The translations under genes and the position numbers were made by a program. DNA of 64,000 nucleotides from Mycobacterium parmense (GTDB lineage: Bacteria; Actinomycetota; Actinomycetes; Mycobacteriales; Mycobacteriaceae). The stretch spans positions 4,898,001 to 4,962,000 of the forward strand of contig NZ_AP022614.1 in assembly GCF_010730575.1 (NCBI RefSeq), given 5' to 3'. Under the pieces are notes generated by a model. The model did not search any database. It was not told the origin of the DNA and saw nothing but the letters and a program-made list of their open reading frames with translations. This document shows positions 37,804-46,854 of the stretch, one piece after another (within the stretch, counting starts at the first letter, position 1; each line of letters begins with the position of its first letter).

Positions 37804-39471
37804 ATGAGCGATTCTTCGGCCACAGGTTTCGGCGCTGACGCGATCATCGTCGGTGCCGGCCTGTCGGGCCTGGTGGCGGCCTGCGAATTGGTGGACCGTG
37901 GCCTTCGGGTGCTGATCCTTGATCAGGAGAACAGCGCCAACCTGGGTGGGCAGGCCTTCTGGTCGTTCGGTGGCCTGTTCTTCGTCGACAGCCCCGAGCA
38001 GCGCCGGCTGGGCATCCACGACAGCCACGAACTGGCCCTGCAGGACTGGCTGGGCACCGCGGCGTTCGATCGGCCCGAGGACTACTGGCCAAGTCAATGG
38101 GCGCACGCCTACGTCGATTTCGCGGCCGGGGAGAAGCGCAGCTGGCTGCGCGCCCGGGGTCTGAAGATATTCCCTCTGGTGGGTTGGGCCGAGCGCGGCG
38201 GCTACGACGCGCAGGGGCATGGCAACTCGGTGCCCCGCTTCCACATCACCTGGGGCACGGGGCCGGCGCTGGTCGACATCTTCGCCCGCCGGCTGCGGGA
38301 CCGCTCGACCGTGCGCTTCGCGCACCGCCATCAGGTCGACGAGTTGATCGTCGAGGGCGGCGCGGTGACCGGCGTCCGCGGCACGGTGCTCGAACCGTGC
38401 ACCGCGGCGCGAGGAGTTCCGTCGTCGCGTAATGGCATCGGGCAGTTCGAGTTTCGCGCCCCGGCGATCATCGTGACCAGCGGCGGCATCGGCGGCAACC
38501 ACGATCTGGTGCGCAAGAACTGGCCGAAGCGGATGGGCCGCGTCCCCGATCAGCTGCTCAGCGGCGTGCCGGCTCACGTCGACGGAAGGATGATCGGCAT
38601 CTCCGAGAGGGCCGGCGCCCGGGTGATCAACCCCGACCGGATGTGGCACTACACCGAGGGCATCACCAACTACGACCCGGTCTGGCCACTGCACGGGATC
38701 CGGATCATCCCCGGCCCGTCGTCGCTGTGGCTGGACGCGGAGGGCAAGCGGCTACCCGTCCCGCTGTATCCCGGTTTCGACACCCTCGGCACGCTGGAGT
38801 ACATCACCAAGTCCGGTCATGACTACACGTGGTTCGTGTTGGACTCCAGGATCATCGAGAAGGAATTTGCGCTGTCGGGCCAGGAGCAGAACCCGGACCT
38901 GACGGGGCAGAGCGTGCGCGAGCTGGTTCGCAACCGTGCGCGGTCCGGCCCGCCGGGACCGGTGCAGGCTTTCGTGGACAGGGGCGTGGATTTCGTCAGC
39001 GCCAACTCGTTGCGCGAGTTGGTGACCGCCATGAACAAGCTGCCCGACGTGACGCCGCTGGACTACGCGACGGTGGAGGCCGCTGTCACCGCTCGCGATC
39101 GGGAGGTGGCCAACAAGTACAGCAAGGACGGCCAGGTCACCGCCATCCGCGCCGCCCGTAACTACCTGGGCGACCGGCTGGGCCGGGTGGTGGCGCCGCA
39201 TCGGCTCACCGACCCGAAAGCCGGGCCGCTGATCGCAGTCAAACTTCACATCCTGACGCGAAAGACATTGGGCGGCATCGAAACCGACCTCGGCGCGCGC
39301 GTGCTCAAGGCCGACGGCACCCCGCTGAGCGGCCTGTACGCGGCGGGTGAGGTAGCCGGGTTCGGCGGCGGCGGTGTGCACGGTTACCGCGCGCTGGAGG
39401 GCACGTTCCTCGGCGGCTGCATCTTCTCCGGGCGCGCCGCGGGCCGCGGCGCCGCCGACGACATCGCGTGA
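37804..39471 (+). CDS. FAD-binding dehydrogenase of the KstD/fumarate-reductase family (Rv0785-like)
   Basis: Flavoprotein of 555 aa. The N-terminal dinucleotide motif is IIVGAGLSGLVAACELVDRG (residues about 15-34) followed by an acidic DQE. The C-terminal FAD motif is LYAAGEVAGFGGGGVHGYRALEGTFLGGCIFSGRAAG. The overall layout matches 3-ketosteroid delta1-dehydrogenases and fumarate-reductase flavoprotein subunits. It probably introduces a double bond into a ketone or steroid-like compound, but the KstD catalytic Tyr residues were not checked in detail. Convergent with the MBL gene across a repeat-containing intergenic region. Confidence 0.88.
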   Translation: MSDSSATGFGADAIIVGAGLSGLVAACELVDRGLRVLILDQENSANLGGQAFWSFGGLFFVDSPEQRRLGIHDSHELALQDWLGTAAFDRPEDYWPSQWAHAYVDFAAGEKRSWLRARGLKIFPLVGWAERGGYDAQGHGNSVPRFHITWGTGPALVDIFARRLRDRSTVRFAHRHQVDELIVEGGAVTGVRGTVLEPCTAARGVPSSRNGIGQFEFRAPAIIVTSGGIGGNHDLVRKNWPKRMGRVPDQLLSGVPAHVDGRMIGISERAGARVINPDRMWHYTEGITNYDPVWPLHGIRIIPGPSSLWLDAEGKRLPVPLYPGFDTLGTLEYITKSGHDYTWFVLDSRIIEKEFALSGQEQNPDLTGQSVRELVRNRARSGPPGPVQAFVDRGVDFVSANSLRELVTAMNKLPDVTPLDYATVEAAVTARDREVANKYSKDGQVTAIRAARNYLGDRLGRVVAPHRLTDPKAGPLIAVKLHILTRKTLGGIETDLGARVLKADGTPLSGLYAAGEVAGFGGGGVHGYRALEGTFLGGCIFSGRAAGRGAADDIA

Positions 39472-39474
39472 CGT

Positions 39475-39586
39475 CTCGCGATCGCCGCTGGTTTTGATGG
39501 CGGCGACCCGCTTCGCCCGGCTGCGCCGCGCTCGCGATCGCCGCTGGTGCCGATGGCGGCGACCCGCTTCGCCCGGCTAGAACGCG
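39475..39586. repeat. Two tandem 56-bp repeats between convergent genes
   Basis: Units 39475-39530 and 39531-39586 match at 49 of 56 positions by hand alignment. Each starts CTCGCGATCGCCGCTGG and contains the inverted arms CGCCGC and GCGGCG plus the palindrome GCGATCGC. The second unit covers the stop codon of the MBL gene. It may act as a bidirectional terminator or be a copy of a dispersed intergenic repeat. Confidence 0.7.
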
Positions 39587-40215
39587 ACGGCGCTCTCTTC
39601 CGGGAGCACCTGGAAGTCGGTGTCGGTCATCTCGGTGAACCGGCCGTAATAGATGCCCAGCGCGTCGGGGGCGACGACGCCCTGGTGGATGGGGACCGCG
39701 TGGGCCGGTGCCACCGTGCGCAGATAGTCGATCGCCTCGGAGATCTTCATCCACGGCGCGGCCGCCGGCGCGGCCAGCACGTCCACCGGCTCGTCGGGGA
39801 CGAACAGCGCATCGCCGGGATGCATCAGCCGGGCGCGGCGGTCTCCCTCGTCGACCACATAGGAGATGTTCTCGATCACGGGCAGGTCAGGGTGGATCAC
39901 GGCGTGTTTGCCGCCGAGCGCGCGGATCTTCAGCTCGCCGACCGTGAGCTCGTCGCCGACGTGGACCACCTGGAAGGGGGCGTCGAGCTGTGCCGCGGTC
40001 TGCGAGTCGGTGTAGAGGGCGGCGCCCGGGTTGCCCTCGATGAGCGCCGGCAGCCGCGCGGGGTCGACGTGGTCGGGGTGCTGGTGGGTGATCAGGATGG
40101 CGGTCAGGCCGGTGATGCCCTCGAACCCATGCGCGAAGGTCCCCGGGTCGAAGAGCACCTTGGTGTTGTCGAATTCGGCGAGTATGCAGGAATGTCCGAA
40201 ATGGGTCAGTTGCAT
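39577..40215 (-). CDS. Metallo-beta-lactamase-fold hydrolase (Rv0786c-like)
   Basis: MBL-fold protein of 212 aa. The metal-binding motif is THQHPDHVDP (H-x-H-x-D-H), with a further His in FGHSCIL at the N-terminus and in LMHPGDALF, an UlaG-like layout. It is likely a cytoplasmic hydrolase or lactonase; the substrate is unknown. The C-terminal codons and stop lie within the second copy of the 56-bp repeat. It is divergent from purS with 111 bp between. Confidence 0.9.
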   Translation of the reverse strand: MQLTHFGHSCILAEFDNTKVLFDPGTFAHGFEGITGLTAILITHQHPDHVDPARLPALIEGNPGAALYTDSQTAAQLDAPFQVVHVGDELTVGELKIRALGGKHAVIHPDLPVIENISYVVDEGDRRARLMHPGDALFVPDEPVDVLAAPAAAPWMKISEAIDYLRTVAPAHAVPIHQGVVAPDALGIYYGRFTEMTDTDFQVLPEESAVAF

Positions 40216-40326
40216 GCCCTCGATTGTGCCCCGCGCGGGCGAGTCCGCGCGCCGGCACAGCTAACGTGGCCGCGGATGCGATCGCCGGTAGAGTTGTCGC
40301 CGGGACAGAGTTGAGGAGGAGCGCCA

Positions 40327-40566
40327 GTGGCCCGGGTGGTCGTTAACGTGATGCCCAAAGGGGAGATTCTCGACCCGCAGGGCCAGGCGATTGTCGGTGC
40401 GCTGGGCCGTCTGGGCCACCCCGGCATCGCAGACGTCAGGCAGGGCAAGAGGTTTGAGCTCGAGGTCGACGACTCGGTCGACGACGCGGTCCTGGCCGAG
40501 ATTGCCGAGACGCTGCTGGCCAACACGGTGATCGAAGACTGGACCATCACCCGGGAGACGTCGTGA
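40327..40566 (+). CDS. purS: FGAM synthase subunit PurS
   Basis: Small subunit of the three-part formylglycinamidine ribonucleotide synthase, 79 aa. It forms the bridge that holds PurQ and PurL together. The sequence [18 protein letters not shown] and the [12 protein letters not shown] segment are diagnostic. It starts with GTG, preceded by a strong GAGGAGG at 40313-40319. The stop overlaps purQ by 4 nt (GTGA), so equimolar translation is expected. Confidence 0.97.
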   Translation: MARVVVNVMPKGEILDPQGQAIVGALGRLGHPGIADVRQGKRFELEVDDSVDDAVLAEIAETLLANTVIEDWTITRETS

Positions 40567-41237
40567 CGGCCCGGATCGGCATCATCACCTTCCCGGGGAC
40601 GCTGGACGATGTGGACGCCGCCCGCGCGGCGCGGCGGGTTGGCGCCGAGGCGGTCAACCTGTGGCATGCCGATGCCGATCTCAAGGGCGTCGACGCCGTG
40701 GTGGTGCCCGGCGGCTTCTCCTATGGCGACTACCTGCGGTGCGGCGCGATCGCGAAATTCGCCCCGGTGATGGGCGAGGTCGTCGACGCCGCGCGACGCG
40801 GCATGCCGGTGTTGGGGATTTGCAACGGTTTTCAAGTGCTTTGCGAGGCGGGACTGCTGCCGGGGGCGCTCACCCGCAACGTGGGTCTGCACTTCGTCTG
40901 CCGCGACGTATGGCTGCGGGTGGCGTCGACCTCGACGGCGTGGACGTCACGGTTCGAGCCCGACGCCGACCTGCTGGTGCCGCTGAAGTCCGGCGAGGGC
41001 CGCTACGTTGCCCCCGCCGAGGTTCTCGAGCGACTGGAGGGCGAGGGCCGGGTGGTGTTCCGCTACCACGAGAACGTCAACGGCTCGTTGCACGACATCG
41101 CGGGGGTGAGCTCAGAGAACGGGCGCGTCGTCGGGCTGATGCCGCATCCCGAGCACGCCATCGAAGCCCTGACGGGCCCGTCCGAAGACGGACTCGGGCT
41201 GTTTTACTCGGCGCTCGACGCCGTTCTCGTGGCTTAG
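40563..41237 (+). CDS. purQ: FGAM synthase glutaminase subunit PurQ
   Basis: Class I glutamine amidotransferase, 224 aa, supplies ammonia to PurL. It has the oxyanion region [12 protein letters not shown], the nucleophile Cys in GICNGFQVL (about residue 85) and the His-Glu pair in MPHPEHA. It is coupled to purS upstream and ends 4 bp inside the convergent acyltransferase gene. purL is 16 kb away in this genome, unlike in many bacteria. Confidence 0.97.
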   Translation: MTARIGIITFPGTLDDVDAARAARRVGAEAVNLWHADADLKGVDAVVVPGGFSYGDYLRCGAIAKFAPVMGEVVDAARRGMPVLGICNGFQVLCEAGLLPGALTRNVGLHFVCRDVWLRVASTSTAWTSRFEPDADLLVPLKSGEGRYVAPAEVLERLEGEGRVVFRYHENVNGSLHDIAGVSSENGRVVGLMPHPEHAIEALTGPSEDGLGLFYSALDAVLVA

Positions 41238-42622
41238 ACCGAAACGCCTGCGGCAGCCCGTAATTCGGCAAACGAGGCGATCAGGGAGTCCGTCGCGTCG
41301 TGCGGGTCCTTGAACGTCAGGTCGTCGGTGAGCACCGCGACGCCGAGCTGACCGACGTAGCTCCACACGGTGATGTTGACCGGCGCGCCCGGCGAGAGCA
41401 CCCCGGTCGAGTAGATCTCGGTGACCGGCGCGCCGCCGAAGTGCCCGCGCTCGCGGGGCCCCACCACGCTGGACACCGCCACGTTCATCAGCTTGTTGGG
41501 GATGTCGCGCCGCCCCAGCCAGCGAAACGCCGCCGGGGCCAACGCGGTCGGCAAATAGGCCATCATCCGCCCGTACAGCTGCGGGCCCATGACCTCGTGG
41601 TCCTCCTTGGCGATGCGGGTCGCGAGCGCCACGAGTCGCGCGCGTTCGGCGGCGTCGGCGACGTGTACCGGCAGCGAGATCATCAGGCCGCTGATCGCGT
41701 TGCCGGTGATCCTCTCCGACTTGTCGGTGGCCGTCGGCACCGACGCGATGAGTGGTCGGTCTGCCGTGCCGTCGTAGTCCAGCAGCAGCTTGCGCAGGCC
41801 ACCGGCCGCGATCGCGAGAATCAGGTCGTTCATCGTGATGCCCAGCGCCTTGGCCGTCGCCTTAGCGGCGGGTAGTGGCAGCGTCGCGCTGGCGAAGCGT
41901 CGCCGCGGCGACACGACGTGGTTGAGGAATGTCGGTGGCGCGTCGAACGCCTCGGCCAGGTCGGGATTGCTTCCGCGCTCCTTCGAGCGGCGGCGGACCC
42001 GCGCCATGCCCACCGCGGCGTTTGTGATCAGCCCCGGCAGTTCGGCCACCTGCCGGGCATGGTCGCGCGCGGCGGCGCGCAGCAGGTCGCCCGGCGACGC
42101 GGTGATGCCCGCCTCGTCGTTGTCGCGCTCGCTGGTCGCGGGCCCGTCCTCGAGGTCCATCGCGCGCGACAACAGGTTGACCGAGGCGACGCCGTCGGCC
42201 AGCGCGTGATGGATTTTGCCGATCAACGCGCACCGGCCCCCGGAAAGCCCTTCGGCGAAATGGAATTCCCACAGCGGCCGACCACGGTCCAGCGGTGTCG
42301 AGGCCACCTCGCCGATTACGGCGTCGAGTTCTCGCCGGCCTCCCGGCCCGGGCACCTCAACCCGCCGAAGGTGGTAGTCGAGGTCGACGTCGCAGTCCTC
42401 CTGCCACATCGGGTGGTGCAGCTGCCAGGGAATGTCGACGAGCTTGTAGCGCAGCGGTTCCAGCAGGTGCAGCCGCCGGCGTACGTGCCGGCGGAATGCG
42501 TCGAACCCGAAGTCGCCGTCGGCGCCGGACGGGTCGATGACCGCCACCTTGAGCGTGTGTGTGTGCAGGTTGGGCGTTTCGCTGTAGAGCAGCATCGCGT
42601 CCATGCCGTTGAGTCTTTTCAC
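41234..42622 (-). CDS. Wax ester synthase/diacylglycerol acyltransferase (WS/DGAT)
   Basis: Acyl-CoA-dependent acyltransferase of 462 aa making triacylglycerol or wax esters. The catalytic motif HHALADG (HHxxxDG) is near residue 130. The N-terminal [15 protein letters not shown] and the C-terminal [12 protein letters not shown] plus [15 protein letters not shown] motifs are family landmarks. No strong membrane helices; such enzymes are membrane-associated. The GTG at 42622 gives the conserved start [10 protein letters not shown]; the longer frame to 42913 overlaps the next gene. It lies 23 nt downstream of a phospholipid acyltransferase gene on the same strand, forming a probable lipid-storage operon. 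Confidence 0.93.
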   Translation of the reverse strand: MKRLNGMDAMLLYSETPNLHTHTLKVAVIDPSGADGDFGFDAFRRHVRRRLHLLEPLRYKLVDIPWQLHHPMWQEDCDVDLDYHLRRVEVPGPGGRRELDAVIGEVASTPLDRGRPLWEFHFAEGLSGGRCALIGKIHHALADGVASVNLLSRAMDLEDGPATSERDNDEAGITASPGDLLRAAARDHARQVAELPGLITNAAVGMARVRRRSKERGSNPDLAEAFDAPPTFLNHVVSPRRRFASATLPLPAAKATAKALGITMNDLILAIAAGGLRKLLLDYDGTADRPLIASVPTATDKSERITGNAISGLMISLPVHVADAAERARLVALATRIAKEDHEVMGPQLYGRMMAYLPTALAPAAFRWLGRRDIPNKLMNVAVSSVVGPRERGHFGGAPVTEIYSTGVLSPGAPVNITVWSYVGQLGVAVLTDDLTFKDPHDATDSLIASFAELRAAAGVSV

Positions 42623-42645
42623 ATGGCACCCGCTTTGCCGACGCT

Positions 42646-43461
42646 TCAACCGAGCACGGGGAATCGGCGCTGAGCGGCCAGCCGTTTGAGCGCGGCCTCC
42701 ATTACCGAGCGCACATGTGCGTCGACCTCGTCGACGTCGGGATCGTTGCCGAAGCGGGCGGTGACGTCGATCGGTTCGAGCACTTCGGTGACGATCTTGG
42801 CCGGCAGCGGCAGATTGGGCGGGAAGATCACGCTCAGCCCGAACGGGAATCCGAAGCTGACCGGCAGGATGTCCATCCGGGCTTTGGTCAGACCCAGCTT
42901 GCGGGCCAGCCAATTGCCGCGGGTCAAGAACAGCTGGGTCTCCTGGGCGCCGATCGACACCGTGGGCACGATCGGAACCCCGGCCTCGATGGCCGTCCGC
43001 ACGTAACCGGTGCGGCCGTTGAAGTCGATGGTGTTCGCGCTGAGCGTGGGGCGGTAGGAGTCGTAGTCACCGCCCGGGAAGACCAGCACCACCGCGCCGG
43101 AATGCAATGCTGCGGCTGCATTTTCGCGGCTCGCCTCGATGACACCCATGCGGCGCAGCCAGCCGTCCATCGGGCCGATGAACACCCCGTAGTGCGCCAG
43201 CGTGTAGATGGGGCGGTCGTAGCCGAACTCTTCGTAGAACGCCGACGCGAAGATCAGCACGTCGGGGGTGAGCATGCCGCCCGAGTGGTTGGAGACCACC
43301 AGCGCCCCGCCGGCCGGCGGAATGTGGGACAGGTTCTTGACCTCAGCGCGATACCACCGCCTGACCAGCGGCCCGACCGCGTTCTTGACCTGCTGGGTGA
43401 ACGCGGGATCCCACTTGCGGGTCTCCTGATTGTCGGCCGCCGTGCCCGTGACGTCCTTCAT
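42646..43461 (-). CDS. Lysophospholipid acyltransferase-family protein
   Basis: PlsC/MGAT-like acyltransferase of 271 aa. It has an N-terminal VVSNHSGGMLTPDVLIF acyltransferase motif I, which differs from the usual H-x4-D spacing, and VVLVFPGGDYDSYRP as the FPGG-type motif. A later PTVSIGAQETQLFL block is typical of the MGAT-like subfamily. It probably acylates glycerol lipids at the membrane. It shares direction and close spacing with the WS/DGAT gene, so phosphatidate-to-TAG synthesis is a reasonable joint role. Confidence 0.88.
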   Translation of the reverse strand: MKDVTGTAADNQETRKWDPAFTQQVKNAVGPLVRRWYRAEVKNLSHIPPAGGALVVSNHSGGMLTPDVLIFASAFYEEFGYDRPIYTLAHYGVFIGPMDGWLRRMGVIEASRENAAAALHSGAVVLVFPGGDYDSYRPTLSANTIDFNGRTGYVRTAIEAGVPIVPTVSIGAQETQLFLTRGNWLARKLGLTKARMDILPVSFGFPFGLSVIFPPNLPLPAKIVTEVLEPIDVTARFGNDPDVDEVDAHVRSVMEAALKRLAAQRRFPVLG

Positions 43462-43541
43462 GGTCCGCCCCCACGATCTGCCGGTCGAGTCAACGCGAAT
43501 GTTATTGCCGGTGTGACGCCGGTCTCAAACCTGACGATTCT

Positions 43542-43578
43542 GGATATGCTACTCTCCGCATTAGAGAATGTCATATCC
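43542..43578. promoter_or_regulatory. 37-bp imperfect inverted repeat before the epimerase gene, candidate operator
   Basis: Outer arms GGATATG (43542-43548) and CATATCC (43572-43578) and inner arms TCTC (43553-43556) and GAGA (43564-43567) share one centre at 43560. It lies in the 150-bp divergent region between an acyltransferase and an epimerase gene. No regulator is encoded next to it. Confidence 0.45.
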
Positions 43579-43611
43579 GTTTGCTGTGGACGAACCGCGC
43601 ATCGGAGGGGG

Positions 43612-44691
43612 ATGTCCGAGACAGTTCTGGTGACCGGGGGATTCGGGCTCGTCGGCTCGCAGACCGTGCCACGGCTGGCCGCCGATGGCCACCGCGTCAT
43701 CGCCACAGACCTGGGCACCGCCGCCCAGCGCAAGGCCGCCGGGGCGCTGCCGCCCGGCACCGAGGCGCGCTGGGCGGACCTCACCGACGGCGGCGAGGTG
43801 GAGCGGTTGATCGCCGAAACGACACCGACCGTGATCGTGCACCTGGCGGCGATGATCCCGCCGCTGATCTACCGCCGGCCGGCGCTGGGGCGCCGCGTCA
43901 ACGTCGACGCCACGGCCGCGTTGCTGCGGGCGGCTCGGTCGAGCCCGCACCCCGTGCGCTTCGTCCAGGCGTCGAGCAACGCCGTGTACGGCGCCCGCAA
44001 CCCGCACCGGCACCACGGCCTGCTGCGAGCCGACTCCCCGATGATGCCGGCCGAGCTTTACGGCGCGCACAAGGCCGAGGCCGAGCGGGCCATCCGGTCC
44101 TCGGATCTCGATTGGGTGATTCTGCGGCTGGCCGGGGTGATAAGCGTCGAACCCGGTGCCATGCCCTTCAGTGCCGATGCGTTGTTCTTCGAGAGCGCCC
44201 TGCCCATCGACGGCCGCATCCACACCGTCGACGTCCGCGACGTCGCGCTTGCGTTCGCCGCCGCGGCCACCGCCGACGTCGTCGGGGAGACCCTGCTGAT
44301 CGGCGGTGACAGCTCACACCTGCTCGAGCAGGGCGACATCGGCAATGCCCTGGCCGCCGCGCGGGGACTCATCGACGCGCTTCCCGGGGGGCGGCCGGGC
44401 AATCCCGACAGCGACGACGACTGGTTCGTCACCGACTGGATGGACACCGGGCGCGCCCAGCAGGCGCTGCGATTCCAGCGGCACACCTGGCCGGACATGC
44501 TCGAGGAGATGCGGGCCGCCGCGGGGTGGCGACGGTACCCGATGCGGTTGGCCTCACCGCTGGCGCGGCAGTTCCTCAAACGTCGTGCCGCCTATCGGCA
44601 TTCGCCCGGGCCTTACGCCGACCCCTGGGGTGCGATCCGGGCCGGGCTGGGCGACCCGCGGCCCGACGTCGTGGGGCCGGCAGCCATCTGA
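43612..44691 (+). CDS. NAD-dependent epimerase/dehydratase (extended SDR)
   Basis: Extended SDR of 359 aa. The nucleotide motif is VLVTGGFGLVGSQTVPRL at the N-terminus, Asp in IATDLG suggests NAD, and the catalytic motif is Tyr-x3-Lys in YGAHKAEAE preceded by SSNAVYG. The C-terminal domain has DWMDTGRAQQALRFQ. It may act on a nucleotide sugar, steroid or small carbonyl compound. The ATG at 43612 follows GGAGGGG; the much longer open frame upstream is antisense to the acyltransferase. A palindrome at 43542-43578 precedes it. Confidence 0.88.
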   Translation: MSETVLVTGGFGLVGSQTVPRLAADGHRVIATDLGTAAQRKAAGALPPGTEARWADLTDGGEVERLIAETTPTVIVHLAAMIPPLIYRRPALGRRVNVDATAALLRAARSSPHPVRFVQASSNAVYGARNPHRHHGLLRADSPMMPAELYGAHKAEAERAIRSSDLDWVILRLAGVISVEPGAMPFSADALFFESALPIDGRIHTVDVRDVALAFAAAATADVVGETLLIGGDSSHLLEQGDIGNALAAARGLIDALPGGRPGNPDSDDDWFVTDWMDTGRAQQALRFQRHTWPDMLEEMRAAAGWRRYPMRLASPLARQFLKRRAAYRHSPGPYADPWGAIRAGLGDPRPDVVGPAAI

Positions 44692-44698
44692 GCTCGGC

Positions 44699-45169
44699 TC
44701 AGCCGGCGTCACGCACCAAGGGCCCTGTCGCCGAAGGCAATTCGGTGATTTGGTGCAACGCCGCGAACAGCTCGGTCGCGGCCGCGATGGTGCGGTCGAC
44801 GAAGGTCGCGAAATCCTCGAACGGGACGTCGGCGGGAATCCACTGTGATGTGCGCGCCACCACACCGATCCGCTGGGGATCGGAGGAGTCGTGCACGACG
44901 GCGGTGACGCCGCGGTCCAGGCGGCTCCACCGCTCCGAGAAGTGGGCAAGCCACGGGCGGTCGACGGCGGGGAAGAAGCACCCCGGGGCGACGCGGACGA
45001 TCAGCACGTCGTCGTGCGACGGGGAGATCTCGAGATGGACGTGCAGCCGCCTGGGCTGCGCTTCGGCGACGAAGAAGAACTCGCCGTCGTGGTGGCCGCG
45101 GAAGTATCGGCGTCCGCGGGTGCGCAGGTAGCGTTCGATCAAGTCCACACAGAGGGGCTCGCCGGTCAT
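44699..45169 (-). CDS. YbjN-like conserved protein
   Basis: Protein of 156 aa with YFRGHHDGEFFFVAEAQPRRLHVHLEISP and VFARTSQW-like strands, resembling the YbjN/secretion-chaperone-like fold common in actinobacteria. The match is by overall pattern; no catalytic residue is expected. A function in protein folding or stress response is possible but unproved. Convergent with the epimerase gene (7-bp gap) and divergent from the VOC remnant. Confidence 0.65.
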   Translation of the reverse strand: MTGEPLCVDLIERYLRTRGRRYFRGHHDGEFFFVAEAQPRRLHVHLEISPSHDDVLIVRVAPGCFFPAVDRPWLAHFSERWSRLDRGVTAVVHDSSDPQRIGVVARTSQWIPADVPFEDFATFVDRTIAAATELFAALHQITELPSATGPLVRDAG

Positions 45170-45381
45170 GAGAGGATGTTGGCGCCAGCGGCTTTGCGGA
45201 TCCTTTGAGCCAGGCGATGAGGTTCCGAAGAATCTGTTGAGATTTTCCTGAGGCCTCGCGCGCCGCTCAGTGCAGTACGCGGGCGGCTCCCCGACGCCGT
45301 GCCGCGAAGCCGACGTCGTTCAGGCGTTCGGATTACTGCGGCGCTTCGACGGTGCGACTAGGCGACCGGCAAGGGGTTGAG

Positions 45382-45591
45382 ATGGGCTTCGAGGTAGAAC
45401 GGTTCGACCACATCGTGCTCAATTGCACCGGCGTCGATGCCACCGCGTCCTGGTACGAGCGGGATCTCGGCATGCAACGGGAGACCTTGGGGACTTCCGG
45501 CAGGACCGCCCTGCGGTTCGGGAACCAGAAGATGACGTCGCACTACTGCCGGGACGTCGACGGCAATCTCATCGAGATAGTGGCGTACTGA
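45382..45591 (+). pseudogene. VOC/glyoxalase-family gene with internal in-frame deletion
   Basis: A 69-aa frame begins like a normal VOC protein (EVERFDHIVLNCTGVDATASWYERDLGMQRE, with a metal-ligand His) and ends with its normal C-terminus (TSHYCRDVDGNLIEIVAY, with the last Glu). VOC monomers of this type are about 120-130 aa. The middle of roughly 45-55 residues is missing, with the join at GNQKMTSHY near 45530. The frame is kept and AAGGGG precedes the start, so a peptide may still be made, but a working active site is very unlikely. Flanking genes are on the other strand. Confidence 0.75.
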
Positions 45592-45653
45592 CCGGACTCC
45601 GACGTCAGCCTGCGTGGCATCGGGGATGCGTCAGACAGCGCCGGTCGAGGGAA

Positions 45654-46109
45654 TCAAAGCGGGTAAAGCTCGGGCAGATTGACCACGATCGCCTCCTGGG
45701 AGCTGCGCGCGATCACGACCTCGGCGGTGGTGTCGGGGTCGGGGTTTTCCTCCCGGTGCGGCAGGAACGGCGGGATGAAGACGTAGTCGCCGGGCGCGGC
45801 GGTGATGCGAACCTCCTGCACGCCGTCGTGAAAGACGAACTCCGGGTTGCCGCTTCGCACATAGATCGCGGTCTCCGACTCACCGTGGTGATGGTTGTCC
45901 GACGCGGATCTCGGTAAGGCGTGCGTTTCGCCCATCCAGATCTTCTCGGCGCCCACCGACCGGCCGGACAGCGCGGCGAATCGCCGCAGGCCCTCCGACT
46001 GAGCGGTGTCGGAGCTGATCTGCGACGCCTTGACGTGGTGCACGCGATCACGCGTGACTTCCGTCGGCGCGTCGTCGAGGTCCGGGTGGAATCCGTCTGA
46101 GGTCGCCAT
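45654..46109 (-). CDS. Cupin-domain protein
   Basis: Single cupin of 151 aa. Cupin motif 1 is HHHGESETAIYVRSG (metal His/Glu) and motif 2 is GDYVFIPPFLPHREENPD, with the final His ligand. Possible roles are a small dioxygenase, isomerase or sensor; none can be chosen from sequence. It is 3 nt downstream of a truncated disulfide-reductase gene on the same strand and is likely cotranscribed with the HAD gene. Confidence 0.85.
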   Translation of the reverse strand: MATSDGFHPDLDDAPTEVTRDRVHHVKASQISSDTAQSEGLRRFAALSGRSVGAEKIWMGETHALPRSASDNHHHGESETAIYVRSGNPEFVFHDGVQEVRITAAPGDYVFIPPFLPHREENPDPDTTAEVVIARSSQEAIVVNLPELYPL

Positions 46110-46112
46110 GAC

Positions 46113-46826
46113 TCAATTATTCGCCCCGGCGTCCCGGTACGCCTCGAGAAGCCGCAGCCACAATTCGCTGATGGTCGGGAAGCAGGACACTGCGTGCCAC
46201 AGCCGGTCGACGGGCACCTGGCCGGCGACGGCGATGGTCGCCGAATGCAGCAGCTCAGTGACGCCCGGGCCCACCAACGTCACGCCGAGCAGGCAGCCCC
46301 GCTCTTCGTCGACCACCATCCGCGCCCGGCCGGAGTAACCGTGCGCGTAGAGCTTCGCTCCCTTCACCACGTCCCCGTTTTCGACGTCGACGGCGCGGGC
46401 GCGGTGTCCGGCGTCCTCGGCCTCCCGCGCAGTCAACCCGACCGCGGCGGCCTCGGGATCGGTGAAGAAGGCCTGCGGCACCGCGTGATGGTCGGCGGTG
46501 GTCGCGTGCCTGCCCCACGGTGCGGTGTCCAACGGCGTCCCTGCCGCGCGGGCGCCGATGGCCGCACCGGCGACACGTCCCTGGTATTTGCCTTGATGGG
46601 TGAGCAGGGCGCGGTGGTTGACATCGCCCGCCGCGTAGAGCCAGCCGTCGGCGACCGCGCGCACCCGGCACGTGTCGTCCACGTCGAGCCAGCTGCCCGG
46701 GGTCAATCCCACCGTCTCCAAACCGATGTCGTCGGTCAGCGGTGCCCGGCCGGTGGCGAAGAGAACCTCGTCGACCTCCAACACGGAGTCGTCATCGAGC
46801 TCCAGGACCACCGGCCCAGTTGGCAC
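46113..46826 (-). pseudogene. 5'-truncated pyridine-nucleotide-disulfide oxidoreductase
   Basis: The 237-aa frame holds only the C-terminal half of a class I flavoprotein disulfide reductase. It starts within the NAD-domain edge ([10 protein letters not shown]), continues with the second FAD motif [18 protein letters not shown] and ends with the dimerisation domain ([14 protein letters not shown] and the FPTISELW region, which keeps the catalytic-type His in [10 protein letters not shown]). The N-terminal FAD GxGxxG and CxxxxC active site are missing. A stop codon (46851-46853) precedes in frame, and the HAD gene ends at 46855, so about 230 codons were deleted. The full-length relative in M. 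tuberculosis may be Rv0794c. GTG at 46826 could still start a fragment. Confidence 0.8.
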
Positions 46827-46854
46827 GGCGGGTAATCCTCTCGTTCGTACTCAC

